The translations under genes and the position numbers were made by a program. Shown here one piece after another: positions 1 through 8,250 of a stretch of 25,740 nt of DNA. The notes beneath the pieces were generated by a model that made no database searches, had not been told where the DNA came from, and was given only the letters and a program-made list of their open reading frames with translations. The stretch spans positions 1 to 25,740 of the forward strand of contig JAMQCK010000371.1 of NCBI GenBank assembly GCA_024196135.1, in the 5' to 3' direction. Position 1 is the stretch's first letter. Every line of letters begins with the position of its first letter. The DNA is from Pleurotus ostreatus/Saccharomyces cerevisiae fusant. Taxonomy: Eukaryota > Opisthokonta.

Positions 1-1
1 C

Positions 2-342
2 CCTCTTCTGGCCTGCCTCGCTGGGCCCATCGGTTTACGGACGGACAAAATATATGTCAGTCGCATCTCGTGCCCTCAGGCGCTTCATGGACGTTGACCG
101 CTTACACAGATCGCTGGCAATGTCGCCATCGCCGAGACCGCAGGTAGCTGTGTGCAGAAAAATGGCCAGCCCTACAACAACAAGTACGCAAAGGTGAATA
201 CTAGCCTGATATAAATGCTGATTTCGCTCGACTCAGATATGCCTGGTTCCTGACCTTCTCGCCCGAAGGCAAAATCGTCGAGATCCACGAGTATCTCAAC
301 ACGGCCTTGCTCGAGCGTGTCTTCGCAACGAATAAGGCGTAG
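2..342 (+). CDS. NTF2/SnoaL-like protein, copy A (5' part outside window)
   Basis: This is the 3' part of a small NTF2-like (SnoaL/ketosteroid-isomerase-fold) gene, cut by the left window edge. Exons visible are 2-55, 110-183 and 237-342, joined by introns with GTCAGT and GTACGC donors and CAG acceptors. The visible peptide runs from PLLACLAGPIGLRTDKIY through AGNVAIAETAG and YAWFLTFSPEGK to EYLNTALLERVFATNKA and stop. The last two exons are 74 and 106 nt, exactly as in the complete copy at 3002-3683, with the same intron phases, so the two genes are duplicates. NTF2-like proteins of this kind are small cone-shaped barrels that bind or isomerise small hydrophobic ligands. The substrate cannot be told from sequence. 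No in-frame stop or splice defect is visible, so I treat it as intact but truncated by the window. Confidence 0.85.
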
Positions 343-904
343 AAATAAGGCGTAAAGGGCGTTGCGTCGCGGGAAGTCGTTAGCGAAGAAACGAGAAGTG
401 TAGTATGTATCACATACAATGTAACGAGCACTCCACCGCCTGCGAGTTGAGTTTTCCCACCGCTTTTTCTGCAGGAAAGGTGTAGTTGTGCGCGGGTCTC
501 GTCGTGCTCCTCCTTCATAGACGGTCACCTCGACGAGAATGTCGGCGCCCGTATTAGTCATTGAAGGGTGTCAGTGAAGGAGGGAGGGGGGATATAAGAA
601 GCGATGGGGATAGTGCACCTGTATGAACGAAGAGAGCTGAAGGAAGAAAGGAAGAGAAACTGTAAAGCGGTGCGACGCGACGCTTTCGCCGCTACGCGAT
701 CACGTGCGTACACAGGCGCCTGTTTCCGACCTCCACCTTGACGCGAAGATCGGGCTCAAGTGTCTCTGATCACGCTTCCAAAAAAGACGGACTCAGAGAA
801 ACAAAGAAAAAGGACAAAGTGGTTCCGTGGTTTCCTGGAGGTGCGCGACAATAAGTGAGGGATAGAACGTTCAACTGACGTCCCACTTGGGCAGGCTTTG
901 AGCA
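343..904. other. Intergenic spacer, upstream region of F-box gene 1
   Basis: No gene is supported between the NTF2-like copy A and F-box gene 1; the open frames on the minus strand overlap the 3' end of copy A and look like shadows. The right part, from about 690 to 904, aligns with the region upstream of the paralogous F-box gene 3 and holds the composite motif listed separately. Confidence 0.7.
697..730 (+). promoter_or_regulatory. CGATCACGTG...TTCCGAC composite motif upstream of F-box gene 1
   Basis: CGATCACGTG at 697-706 is followed after 17 nt by TTCCGAC at 724-730, about 175-200 nt before the ATG at 905. The same two words in the same order and orientation stand upstream of F-box gene 3 (also 17 nt apart) and F-box gene 2 (4 nt apart). 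CACGTG is the palindromic E-box/G-box core bound by bHLH and some bZIP factors. The regulatory role is inferred from the recurrence only. Confidence 0.45.
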
Positions 905-2578
905 ATGCTGACCGCCAGAGTCGGCCGTACTCTCAGCCCAAATCGCCCGTCTAGAGCGGGCGTCCCTATAATGGATCGCCTGCCTCCTGAACTCCTCGAA
1001 CATATCCTTCTCTGCGTCGCCGCCCATTTCCCTCTCAAACTTCCGCCAGATAACTCCTTCCTCTGCGGTGAAAGGGAATTTGCGCCGTGCCCGGCCTTAG
1101 TTCTAAGCTGGGTATGCACCAGGTGGAGGGCAATCACGCTGGCCAACTCCGCATTCTGGGCACCTGCTTCGATCTACATCTTCCTGACAGACTACATGGC
1201 AGACGAGGACGAGACCACCGCGGAGCATGCTGCGCGGCAGGCTCGCTGCATAGCTCTACTCAAGTGCTACCTAGAGAGGTCTCCCTTGAGGCCCCTGCCT
1301 CAGGTCGTTTTGTATGGGTTTTGCGCCGACGCGGAAGACGAGGGCCAGTGGGATACCTCTTTCGGGGACATCGTGAGCTACATGGCGTCGACCGCGCACC
1401 GCTGGGAATCCTGTACCCTTCCGGGATACGTCGTCGAGTGGCTGTCCGTCACGCCCGAAGCCGCCCCCGACCCTGTTCTCCTCGAGGCTGCGGTTATTGA
1501 GGAGAATTACGATGACACTAAGTACGACCGCTTACAGTTCTTCCTCCGCGCGCCGCGCCTGCGCCGCTGGCTCGGCGACATCCCGAACAGCGCCGCCGTC
1601 TCGTGCCTCCCGTGGCGGCAGCTCACCGAGGTTCGCGTATGGCAGTTCATGCCCGTCCAGCGCTTCATGCGCTTCATTCGGCACTGCGAGCAGCTCGTCG
1701 ATCTCGAGGTCAGCCTGCATAGGAGCGCGGGCGCTGCGCCGCTGCCGACGTACAGAAGCGTCTCCCTCGCGCACCTCGAGAGTGTGACCATCACGCTGGA
1801 CAACGGGGAGATCCTGTCGAGTCTGTTTGCGACGCTTGTCACGCCGAAGCTCAAGTGTCTGGTCCTCAACGGCTCGTCTCCCTTGACGCAGTGGTACCTC
1901 GAGCGCAATGGGCATCTATGTCTGCAGCGCTGGCCGACGCTCGCATTCGACGGGTGGCTCGAGCGCTCGCGATGCGCGCTGCAGGGCTTGGTCCTCGCAC
2001 ACATCACCATGCCGCGGGATGACCTTGTCTGGGTCCTGGAGAACCTGCCCCACCTCCAGGATCTCTCCTTGCAGGAGATGGAGGATGGCCCTCCTGAGCC
2101 GCACGACCACACGTCCTCTATCGACGACGAGGTCCTCCGGCGCATGACCGTTCCCCAACGCTTGGATGGACTGGCTGATGGCCGTGGGGACGGACTGCAC
2201 GACCGCAAGCCAGAGATCCTCTCCGAGCTTCGAGGGCTCACGATCGCCGGCGTTCTCCAATTCAACGGGCGCAGGCTTGTCGACGTGGTCAGGTCGCGGG
2301 CCGACGCGACCAACTCGGCGAGTGACATGGGCGACTCAAGGGCCGACACGGTCGACCGCGCACCGCCTCTCGAGTTCCTCTGCATTCAGCCCGAAAAGGG
2401 CTCGACCACAGTGCTGGACGACAGTGCGCAGGCCGAACTGCAGGACATACTGGCAGATAAATTCGTCTACGGTGACGGCCAAATATCGATGCAGACCCTC
2501 TTCATGCACTTCAAGGAGCAGCCGCGGTGGATGGCGACTAATCGGATTGAGATCAACATCGACGCTATGGAGGAGTAG
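905..2578 (+). CDS. F-box domain protein 1 (intronless, 557 aa)
   Basis: This single-exon gene encodes an F-box protein. The F-box occupies residues 23-75, with the hallmark MDRLPPELLEHILL followed by PALVLSWVCTRWRAITLANSAFW. The rest is a long C-terminal region with leucine-rich, LRR-like segments (for example QLVDLEVSLHR, PHLQDLSLQEM) of the type seen in large fungal F-box families. F-box proteins bind Skp1 and bring targets to an SCF ubiquitin ligase; the target here is unknown. The upstream ATG at 905 was chosen because the 22-residue leader ends in AGVPIMDRLP, matching AGVSPMDRLP in the paralogue on the minus strand at 5993-7720. Relative to that paralogue it has a 21-residue insertion at residues 466-486 and lacks an 18-residue segment near residue 355. 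The ORF is intact. Confidence 0.85.
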   Translation: MLTARVGRTLSPNRPSRAGVPIMDRLPPELLEHILLCVAAHFPLKLPPDNSFLCGEREFAPCPALVLSWVCTRWRAITLANSAFWAPASIYIFLTDYMADEDETTAEHAARQARCIALLKCYLERSPLRPLPQVVLYGFCADAEDEGQWDTSFGDIVSYMASTAHRWESCTLPGYVVEWLSVTPEAAPDPVLLEAAVIEENYDDTKYDRLQFFLRAPRLRRWLGDIPNSAAVSCLPWRQLTEVRVWQFMPVQRFMRFIRHCEQLVDLEVSLHRSAGAAPLPTYRSVSLAHLESVTITLDNGEILSSLFATLVTPKLKCLVLNGSSPLTQWYLERNGHLCLQRWPTLAFDGWLERSRCALQGLVLAHITMPRDDLVWVLENLPHLQDLSLQEMEDGPPEPHDHTSSIDDEVLRRMTVPQRLDGLADGRGDGLHDRKPEILSELRGLTIAGVLQFNGRRLVDVVRSRADATNSASDMGDSRADTVDRAPPLEFLCIQPEKGSTTVLDDSAQAELQDILADKFVYGDGQISMQTLFMHFKEQPRWMATNRIEINIDAMEE

Positions 2579-3001
2579 TGCTGATAGATATTTCTAGGTC
2601 TAATCTACGGTGAGATGGACATATATTATTGCAGTATACTTGACGAGTCCCCTTTGGCATATCTATTCAGCTCAAGATCCGGCTCAAGTCCGCCTCCCTT
2701 GGGACGAAGGCCCGCCTCCGCGGAAGCAACTTCGGCAAGTTCCGCAGGTTGGTAAAGATGACCTGAGCCTATTGATAATCGTGAGTCACCATCTTCACCA
2801 GCTCGGCGATGAAGGAAGGTTGCCTCCCCGCGCAGCTGTATATGTAACCCCGGATGTCTAGACCGGGGAGGTTGCTAGGCGCTCGACATATATATTGGCG
2901 GCATCTGCGTTTGAGCTTGGGCCGCCACCATCTCCTGGACCGCCGCCACTGCTACAGTACTGAATCACTCCCACCGAACACTGACCACCATCGCTGACCC
3001 C
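2579..3001. other. Intergenic spacer with no gene
   Basis: This lies between F-box gene 1 and NTF2-like copy B. Apart from a TATA-like element near its right end I see no coding potential; a short 83-codon open frame has no recognisable content. Confidence 0.6.
2889..2895 (+). promoter_or_regulatory. TATA-like element of NTF2-like copy B
   Basis: TATATAT lies about 107 nt upstream of the ATG at 3002, inside an otherwise GC-rich stretch. The spacing suits a fungal TATA box with a leader of roughly 70-80 nt. Confidence 0.45.
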
Positions 3002-3683
3002 ATGTCTACTTTCACGCTCACTGAGTCCTACGTCCGCTCCCTCCTCGAGCCTGGCGTCGAGAAGCCTGGCGAAGTGTGCTACAAGACCTTCCTCCCAGAT
3101 GCGCCCCTGATGCAGGCAATCGATCCCAAGCTCCGTTGGGTGATCACGGACGCTGAGGGGGAGTGCATCCCGGGCGTGAAGGCGGAGGGTGTCTTCGTGC
3201 GTATAGTTCCTGGGCTTGCTCTCGTCCTCACACTCGAAGTAACTTACATACTGGTTATCGCATGCTGACGACGATTTACAGACCCTCGAGGAATGGGAGA
3301 CCAAGGTCCGCAACCCGCTCGGCGCGTGCCTCGTGGCGGGGTCACTGGGCCTGCGAACCGATAGGGTTTATGTGAGTAGTGTAGTGTTCCTCTGCTCATC
3401 CCTCTATTGCGACGGCTTCTCCGCACCATACTTCAATACTTACCCCTCCCCAGATCTCCGGCAACGTTGCCATCGTCGAGACGGCCGGCAGCGCCCAACA
3501 GAAGAATGGGAAGCCGTACAACAACAAGTGCGTAACTTCACATGCGCAGTCGAGGTCATTGACCATCCTCCTCCCAGATACGCTTGGTTCCTCACCTTTT
3601 CGCCGGAGGGGAAGATCATCGAGATCCACGAATATCTCAACACGGCCCTGCTCGAGCGTGTGTATGCGGAGAATAAGTCGTAG
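3002..3683 (+). CDS. NTF2/SnoaL-like protein, copy B (complete, 154 aa)
   Basis: Four exons (3002-3196, 3282-3371, 3454-3527, 3578-3683) join into a 154-residue protein starting MSTFTLTESYVRSLLEPGVE. All introns have GT donors (GTGCGT, GTGAGT, GTGCGT) and CAG/ACAG acceptors, in phases 0, 0 and 2. The C-terminal half (GNVAIVETAG, then NGKPYNNKYAWFLTFSPEGK, then IIEIHEYLNTALLERV) matches the strand pattern of the NTF2-like superfamily, SnoaL/ketosteroid-isomerase-related branch, in which a conserved N-x-Y-x-W/F-x-F strand is followed by the I-E-I-x-E-Y-L-x-T-A-L segment. Proteins of this group are small, usually cytosolic, and often work on polyketide or steroid-like ligands. The function here is not determinable. 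It is a duplicate of copy A and converges tail-to-tail with F-box gene 2, 135 bp away. Confidence 0.87.
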
Positions 3684-3818
3684 GTGTACTGCTTTAGGGG
3701 AATGTATAATGTCAGAAGAAAGCTGTATAGTATTGCGGAGAAGTCTATGGTGTAAAGGGATACGAATCGTTTGCTCGCCACAGTTCAATCAGCCTTAACA
3801 GCGACACCCGCCAGCCGC

Positions 3819-5528
3819 TCAGCTCGTCTTCGGCTTCCATGGCTCGATCTTGATAGGGAACGAGCGACGACACGAGAAGCCCTTCTCGCCAAGTATCTCC
3901 TTCAACCGCGCCTCCGTCTCCGCATTCAGATCGGCCGCCTCGTCCGTCAGGACCAACTCCAAGCACTCTAACGGCGGGTCCATCCTCGACTTGATCATAT
4001 CGACGAGTAGCGCCCAGTTGATTGAGGGGGCGCCGGCGAGGCGCAGGTTCCTGAGTTCAGGGAGGAGGTCGGGTGTCGTAGGCAGGGCGGGCATCGTGGG
4101 CTCAGGAAGAGGCTCTTTGCGCGCACTTCTTCTGGAGCCTTTGCTCGCCATCGAGCTGGACCCTTTGCCCGCCGTCATGCCCCGCAGTATGCTATTGTCA
4201 AGCGCCAATACATGGTGATTCTTCTCGCCATGTCCATGTCGACCCTTCTCGCTGGCGCGTTTTTCACGCCCATTCTTCTCACTGGCCCGTTTCTCGAGAT
4301 AGCACGTCTTCCAGAGCTCGAGCTCGTGCAGATGCGGCTGTTGCTCGAGGAGCGCGGGGATGTGCGACTTGGGGAGGTAGAGGTTTTTGAGGCGTAGCGC
4401 GCGGATGGTGCACTCGGGCTGCGATGAGGTCGCGCACTGCTCGGACCGGCGCAGCATGTCCGCGAAGGCGTCCTTTGGCCAGTGCATGTTCACGCTGCCC
4501 GCCGCATCGTGGAGGTGGGCGAAGGGCTCGGTGGCGCCCTTTCCAATCACCTCAATCACCTCTAGCTTAGGCGCGGTGATACACGAAAGGATGCGCCCGA
4601 GGACGGGCCCCTTCGTGATGTGCGCGCGCAGGACGCGCAGGTGGGGGAGCTGGATATCAAAACGGAGGGGCGGCATGAAGCGCTCGTCCTCGCAGGCGCA
4701 GACGCTGAGAGTGACAAGGTTAGGACACCGACGCATCACGGCGAGCACGTCCGAGATGCGGGCGAACGTAGTGATGGTAAGGTCAGTGAGCTGCAACCAG
4801 GGGAGGACGACGCCGGGGTCGATGGGGCCTTCGTAGGAGCGGAGCCGGGGCGCGTGCGCAAAGACATCCGAGTGAACGTGAAGGAACCCGTGCATGGTGT
4901 AACCGATCTCGACGCGCTCGATGAGAAGGGGTTGCGCGCCCTGGGTGAGCCTCGCCAAGTTGTTCGCCAGCACGGGCGGCAGCAGGCACCGCTTCCAGCG
5001 CGAGATAGTCGGCGCCAGCACGCGCACGATATCACCAACGCTGTTCTCCCAAACCTCGCGCGCCTCGTCGTTCATGGGGCAGCAGAACTTGACGTACGGC
5101 AGCGGCGTCGACTTCGACCGCTCGAGGTAGCAGCGGAGGACCGCCACCGCATTGGCAACCGACCGCGCGTGCTTGCTGAGACGCTCTTTGACCTTCGCAT
5201 CTCCGTCCCAGATGTCCTGCTCGGGGTCGGCCATGGGATCGCGGTACTTGGACTCGTAGGCGGAGAGGACGATCTCGATGACGGGTGGCGTCCAGAATTC
5301 GGGCTTGGAGAGGGTGATGGCTTTACACCGCCGGCACACCCAGCTGAGGGCTAGTGCTGCGAACGGGGGCGTTGGAGAGGCAGAGCGGTCATTCGAGGGG
5401 GGAAGGGTCAGCGGTGTCTCAGCGCATGCGCGGAGAAGTATGTCCTCTAGGACCTCCGTGGGCACTCGATCCATGGGTGAGCGATGGTATGGATGTGCGA
5501 GTGTGGGCAGTGCGGGGGGCGACGCCAT
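3819..5528 (-). CDS. F-box domain protein 2 (intronless, 569 aa)
   Basis: This is a single-exon F-box protein. The F-box spans about residues 19-75 (MDRVPTEVLEDILLRAC, then ALALSWVCRRCKAITLSKPEFW). The C-terminal part has LRR-like segments such as PNLVTLSVCACED and PHLRVLRAHIT and ends with a conserved family tail (PPLECLELVL, then ARLKEILGEKGF). It is related to, but clearly diverged from, F-box genes 1 and 3. Around residues 412-435 it contains a lysine/glutamate-rich insertion built from a 30-bp coding duplication (KRASEK repeated), followed by a basic, low-complexity GKGSSSMASKGSRRSARK stretch that could serve as a nuclear signal. It is presumably an SCF substrate receptor; the target is unknown. 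The ATG at 5528 is the first in frame and the 18-residue leader resembles those of its neighbours. Confidence 0.84.
   Translation of the reverse strand: MASPPALPTLAHPYHRSPMDRVPTEVLEDILLRACAETPLTLPPSNDRSASPTPPFAALALSWVCRRCKAITLSKPEFWTPPVIEIVLSAYESKYRDPMADPEQDIWDGDAKVKERLSKHARSVANAVAVLRCYLERSKSTPLPYVKFCCPMNDEAREVWENSVGDIVRVLAPTISRWKRCLLPPVLANNLARLTQGAQPLLIERVEIGYTMHGFLHVHSDVFAHAPRLRSYEGPIDPGVVLPWLQLTDLTITTFARISDVLAVMRRCPNLVTLSVCACEDERFMPPLRFDIQLPHLRVLRAHITKGPVLGRILSCITAPKLEVIEVIGKGATEPFAHLHDAAGSVNMHWPKDAFADMLRRSEQCATSSQPECTIRALRLKNLYLPKSHIPALLEQQPHLHELELWKTCYLEKRASEKNGREKRASEKGRHGHGEKNHHVLALDNSILRGMTAGKGSSSMASKGSRRSARKEPLPEPTMPALPTTPDLLPELRNLRLAGAPSINWALLVDMIKSRMDPPLECLELVLTDEAADLNAETEARLKEILGEKGFSCRRSFPIKIEPWKPKTS
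4222..4295 (-). repeat. 30-bp in-frame coding repeat in F-box gene 2
   Basis: Two near-identical words (plus strand TTCTCGCTGGCGCGTTT at about 4246 and TTCTCACTGGCCCGTTT at about 4275) lie 29-30 bp apart, with a weaker partial third copy towards 4222. On the coding strand they give two EKRASEK repeats. Confidence 0.6.
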
Positions 5529-5992
5529 GTTTATGGCTGCGGGAGTATGAGCTACGAATAGTATATGGGAGTTGGTATTGCATTACCCTCGACCAACTTG
5601 CGAGTTATAGTTCTTGGGAAGGTGTGGTCAAGACTCGGTAGAACTCGAGAGGACTTGGTGTTCGCACGCACTCCTCACAGGAGGATGAGCCGCTGGAGAG
5701 AAAACGGTCTGACGGGTGGGCAAGCCGTAAGTACAGAATGGAGTGACATCATAGAAACTACTAGAACACTTAACAAGGGGGGACGCGACGCGTCGGAAGA
5801 GGCACGTGATCGTTCGCCCGGCTACCTTCCTTGGGCCCGGCTACCATTGCTCTACGTACGAGCAAGTCAGAGAGTCGCTTGCGAAGGAAGAACAGAGTGG
5901 ACTGCAGGAGTCATCATAGCATCGTGTAGTTTTGAAGCATCGTGCAGTAGGATATGTCCAGTAGTAAATTGATATACCTCATAAATGCAGCA
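5529..5992. other. Intergenic spacer between F-box genes 2 and 3
   Basis: There is no supported gene. It contains the upstream region of F-box gene 2, including the composite motif at 5792-5812, and an 11-bp direct repeat (GCCCGGCTACC twice near 5816-5845). The right end is the 3' flank of F-box gene 3. Confidence 0.6.
5792..5812 (-). promoter_or_regulatory. CGATCACGTG...TTCCGAC composite motif upstream of F-box gene 2
   Basis: Read on the minus strand, CGATCACGTG (5812-5803) is followed after 4 nt by TTCCGAC (5798-5792), about 265-285 nt before the ATG at 5528. Order and orientation match the motif upstream of F-box genes 1 and 3, but spacing differs (4 versus 17 nt). Confidence 0.4.
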
Positions 5993-7720
5993 CTACTCTT
6001 CCATAGCATCAATGTCGATATCCATGATACGAAGCGTAGGCACCCATCGCGGCTGTTGCTTGAAGAACACACCGAGCCTCTGTGTGGCGATATCCGCGTC
6101 GCCGTAGTTGAACGCGTACCCTAGCGTGTCGCGCTGCTGCGCCTGCGCCGACAGGTTTTGCAGTCGGGCCTGCGCCAACAAGTTGCGCAATTCAGCCAGC
6201 GTTGCTTCGTCTAGCACTGTGGTCGAGCCCTTTTCGGGCTGGATGCAGAGGAACTCCAGGGGCGGGCTGATGCGCGACTTGACCATGTCGAGGAGCATGC
6301 GTCCGTTGAAGTGGATGGCACCGGCGATCGTGAGCCCGCGAAGCTCGGGGAGGAGCTCTGGCTTGCGGTCGGGTAGAGGCTCTGGCTCGCCGTCAGGTAG
6401 TCCGTCCATACTCTGATCATGAGGGACAGTCATACGCCGGAGGACATCGTCGTCAATGGAAGATACATGGTTATGCTGCTCGGGATAGCCGTCGTCTATC
6501 TCCTGCAGAGAGAGATCCTGGATGTGAGGCAGGTCCTCCAGGACCCAGACGAGGTCGTCCCGCGGCATGAAGATGTGCGCGAGGACCAGGCCCTGCAGCG
6601 TGCACCGCGACTCGGAGTGCTCCTGCGGTGAACCCTGCGAGGCCTCCAGCCGCGCGCGCCACGACCTTTCCAGCCACCCATCGAAAGCCAGCGTCGGCCA
6701 GCGCTGCAGACACAGATGTCCCTTGCGCTCGAGGTCCCACTGAGTCGTGGGCGACGCTCCGTTGAGCACCAAGTACCTCAACTTCGGCGTCACGAGCGTC
6801 GCAAACAAGCTCGACAGGATCTCCCCATTATCGAGCGCAATCGTTGCGCTGTCGAGGTGCGCGAGGAGGACGGTGCCGTACGGCGGTAGCGGCGCGCCGC
6901 CCGCAGGCCTGTGCAGGCTGACCTCGAGGTCGACGAGCTGCGCGCAGTGCGGGATGAAGCGCATGAAGCGCTGGACGGGCATGAACTGCCAGATGCGGAT
7001 CTCCGTGAGCTGACTCCACGGGAGGCGCGCGACGGCGGCGCTGCTCGGGATGTCGCCGAGCCAGCGGCGCAGGCGCGGCGCGCGTAGGAAGAACTGCAGG
7101 CGGTCGTACGCTGCGCCAGTATAATTCTCCTCGATGGCGGCGGCTTCGAGGAGGACGGGGTCGGGGGCTGCGTCGGGCGTGACCGATAGCCATTCTACGA
7201 CGTAGCCGGGGAGGGTGCAGGCCTGCCAGCGGTGCGCGGTCGATGCTATGCAGCGGACGATGTCCCCGAAGGCGGGCTCCCAGTGATCCGCGTCCTCCGG
7301 GTCGTCGAAGAACGCATTGAGAATGACTTCGGGTATGGGTAGCGAGCGCGAGCGCTCGAGGTAGCACTTGAGCAGAGCTATGCACCGCGCTTTTCGTGCG
7401 CCGTGCTCCGCGGTAGTTTCGTCCTCATACGGCACGTAGTCCGTGAGGCATATGCGAATAGAGGCGGGTGCCCAGAAGGCGGCGTTGGCTATGGTGATTG
7501 CCCTCCATTGGGAGCATACCCAGCTCAGAACGAGGGCTGGACAAGCAAAATGTCTTTCCCGATAGATAGAGAGGTTGCTTGGTGGGAGTTTGAGGGGCTC
7601 GTGAGCGGCAACGCAGAGAAGGATATGTTCGAGAAGCTCAGTGGGCAAGCGGTCCATAGGAGAGACGCCCGCGTCCGACAAATGCCTCGAGATGGTTTCG
7701 CGTTCGACGGGATCCGGCAT
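5993..7720 (-). CDS. F-box domain protein 3 (intronless, 575 aa), close paralogue of F-box 1
   Basis: This is a single-exon F-box protein. The F-box starts at residue 22 (MDRLPTELLEHILLCVAAHE, then PALVLSWVCSQWRAITIANAAFW). Most of the protein is collinear with F-box protein 1 and identical over long blocks, for example LPGYVVEWLSVTP, LQFFLRAPRLRRWLGDIP and QFMPVQRFMRFI, so the two are recent duplicates, now in opposite orientation. Differences include an 18-residue insertion here (WRARLEASQGSPQEHSES) before the CTLQGLVLAHI block, a shorter LLDMVKSRISPPLEFL junction, and an extra glutamine-rich segment near residues 520-540 (LSAQAQQRD). C-terminal LRR-like repeats probably bind the substrate. 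The expected role is an SCF ubiquitin-ligase receptor. The ORF is intact. Confidence 0.86.
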   Translation of the reverse strand: MPDPVERETISRHLSDAGVSPMDRLPTELLEHILLCVAAHEPLKLPPSNLSIYRERHFACPALVLSWVCSQWRAITIANAAFWAPASIRICLTDYVPYEDETTAEHGARKARCIALLKCYLERSRSLPIPEVILNAFFDDPEDADHWEPAFGDIVRCIASTAHRWQACTLPGYVVEWLSVTPDAAPDPVLLEAAAIEENYTGAAYDRLQFFLRAPRLRRWLGDIPSSAAVARLPWSQLTEIRIWQFMPVQRFMRFIPHCAQLVDLEVSLHRPAGGAPLPPYGTVLLAHLDSATIALDNGEILSSLFATLVTPKLRYLVLNGASPTTQWDLERKGHLCLQRWPTLAFDGWLERSWRARLEASQGSPQEHSESRCTLQGLVLAHIFMPRDDLVWVLEDLPHIQDLSLQEIDDGYPEQHNHVSSIDDDVLRRMTVPHDQSMDGLPDGEPEPLPDRKPELLPELRGLTIAGAIHFNGRMLLDMVKSRISPPLEFLCIQPEKGSTTVLDEATLAELRNLLAQARLQNLSAQAQQRDTLGYAFNYGDADIATQRLGVFFKQQPRWVPTLRIMDIDIDAMEE

Positions 7721-8041
7721 CTACCAAACTAGGTGCTTCAGACTTGTTACTCTGACACTAAATAATTGCCGCGTACCTCTTGAGAAACAGCAGAGTCGCT
7801 TCCCCCTGTTCCCGCGTGAATGGAAAGACCTGAGCCCAATGCTGACGCGAATCGTCCAGGTGAAGGTCGGAAGCAGGCGCGACGCCACACACGTGATCGC
7901 GTAGCTGTGACTACGGGGCTGCGTCACGTCACGCGGCCCTTTCGTCCAGAATTTGCTGCAACACCGTGAGGAAAGAAGACACGATATCACGAATTCTACT
8001 TCAGACAGCATAGTAGGTAGGTACGTTCTATGTCAGGGACC
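7721..8041. other. Upstream region of F-box gene 3
   Basis: No gene is seen. Roughly 7721-7915, read on the minus strand, aligns with the 690-904 region upstream of F-box gene 1, so the duplication carried its promoter with it. The remainder to 8041 is unassigned. Confidence 0.6.
7866..7899 (-). promoter_or_regulatory. CGATCACGTG...TTCCGAC composite motif upstream of F-box gene 3
   Basis: On the minus strand CGATCACGTG (7899-7890) is followed after 17 nt by TTCCGAC (7872-7866), about 150-180 nt before the ATG at 7720. Spacing is identical to that upstream of F-box gene 1. Flanking bases also match (GCTACG before, GCGCCTG inside the spacer). Confidence 0.45.
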
Positions 8042-8250
8042 CTGCGAGGACTTCGAATCTGACGCTGAATTTCGGTCCAGCAGTCTCGCCTCGCTCATCG
8101 ACATGGTCTCGCGAGTCGACCCTCCTTTGGAGCTCCTGGCGCTGCTTCCCGAGGAGGGCTCGACTACGGTGCTGAAAGAAGGGGCGCAGGCGCATCTAAA
8201 GGCGATATTGGGCGATAACTTCCTACTGCTCAAGATAGCAAGCCTTCTCC
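8042..8250 (+). pseudogene. Decayed C-terminal fragment of an F-box family gene
   Basis: The plus strand encodes LIDMVSRVDPPLELLALLPE, then EGSTTVLKEGAQAHLKAILG, which is clearly the C-terminal block of the neighbouring F-box proteins (F-box 3: LLDMVKSRISPPLEFL and EKGSTTVLDE; F-box 1: EKGSTTVLDDSAQAEL). Just upstream, in other frames, faint traces of the preceding LRGLTIAG...FNG block can be read (LRGL at 8042, LNFG near 8066), so at least one or two frameshifts and stop codons separate the pieces. The F-box and the rest of the gene are not visible upstream. It is a relic, not a gene. Like F-box 3 it lacks the 21-residue insertion of F-box 1. Confidence 0.75.

Noticed and set aside
4620..5354. 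244-codon plus-strand frame
   Set aside because: It is antisense to F-box gene 2, whose protein is clearly recognisable.
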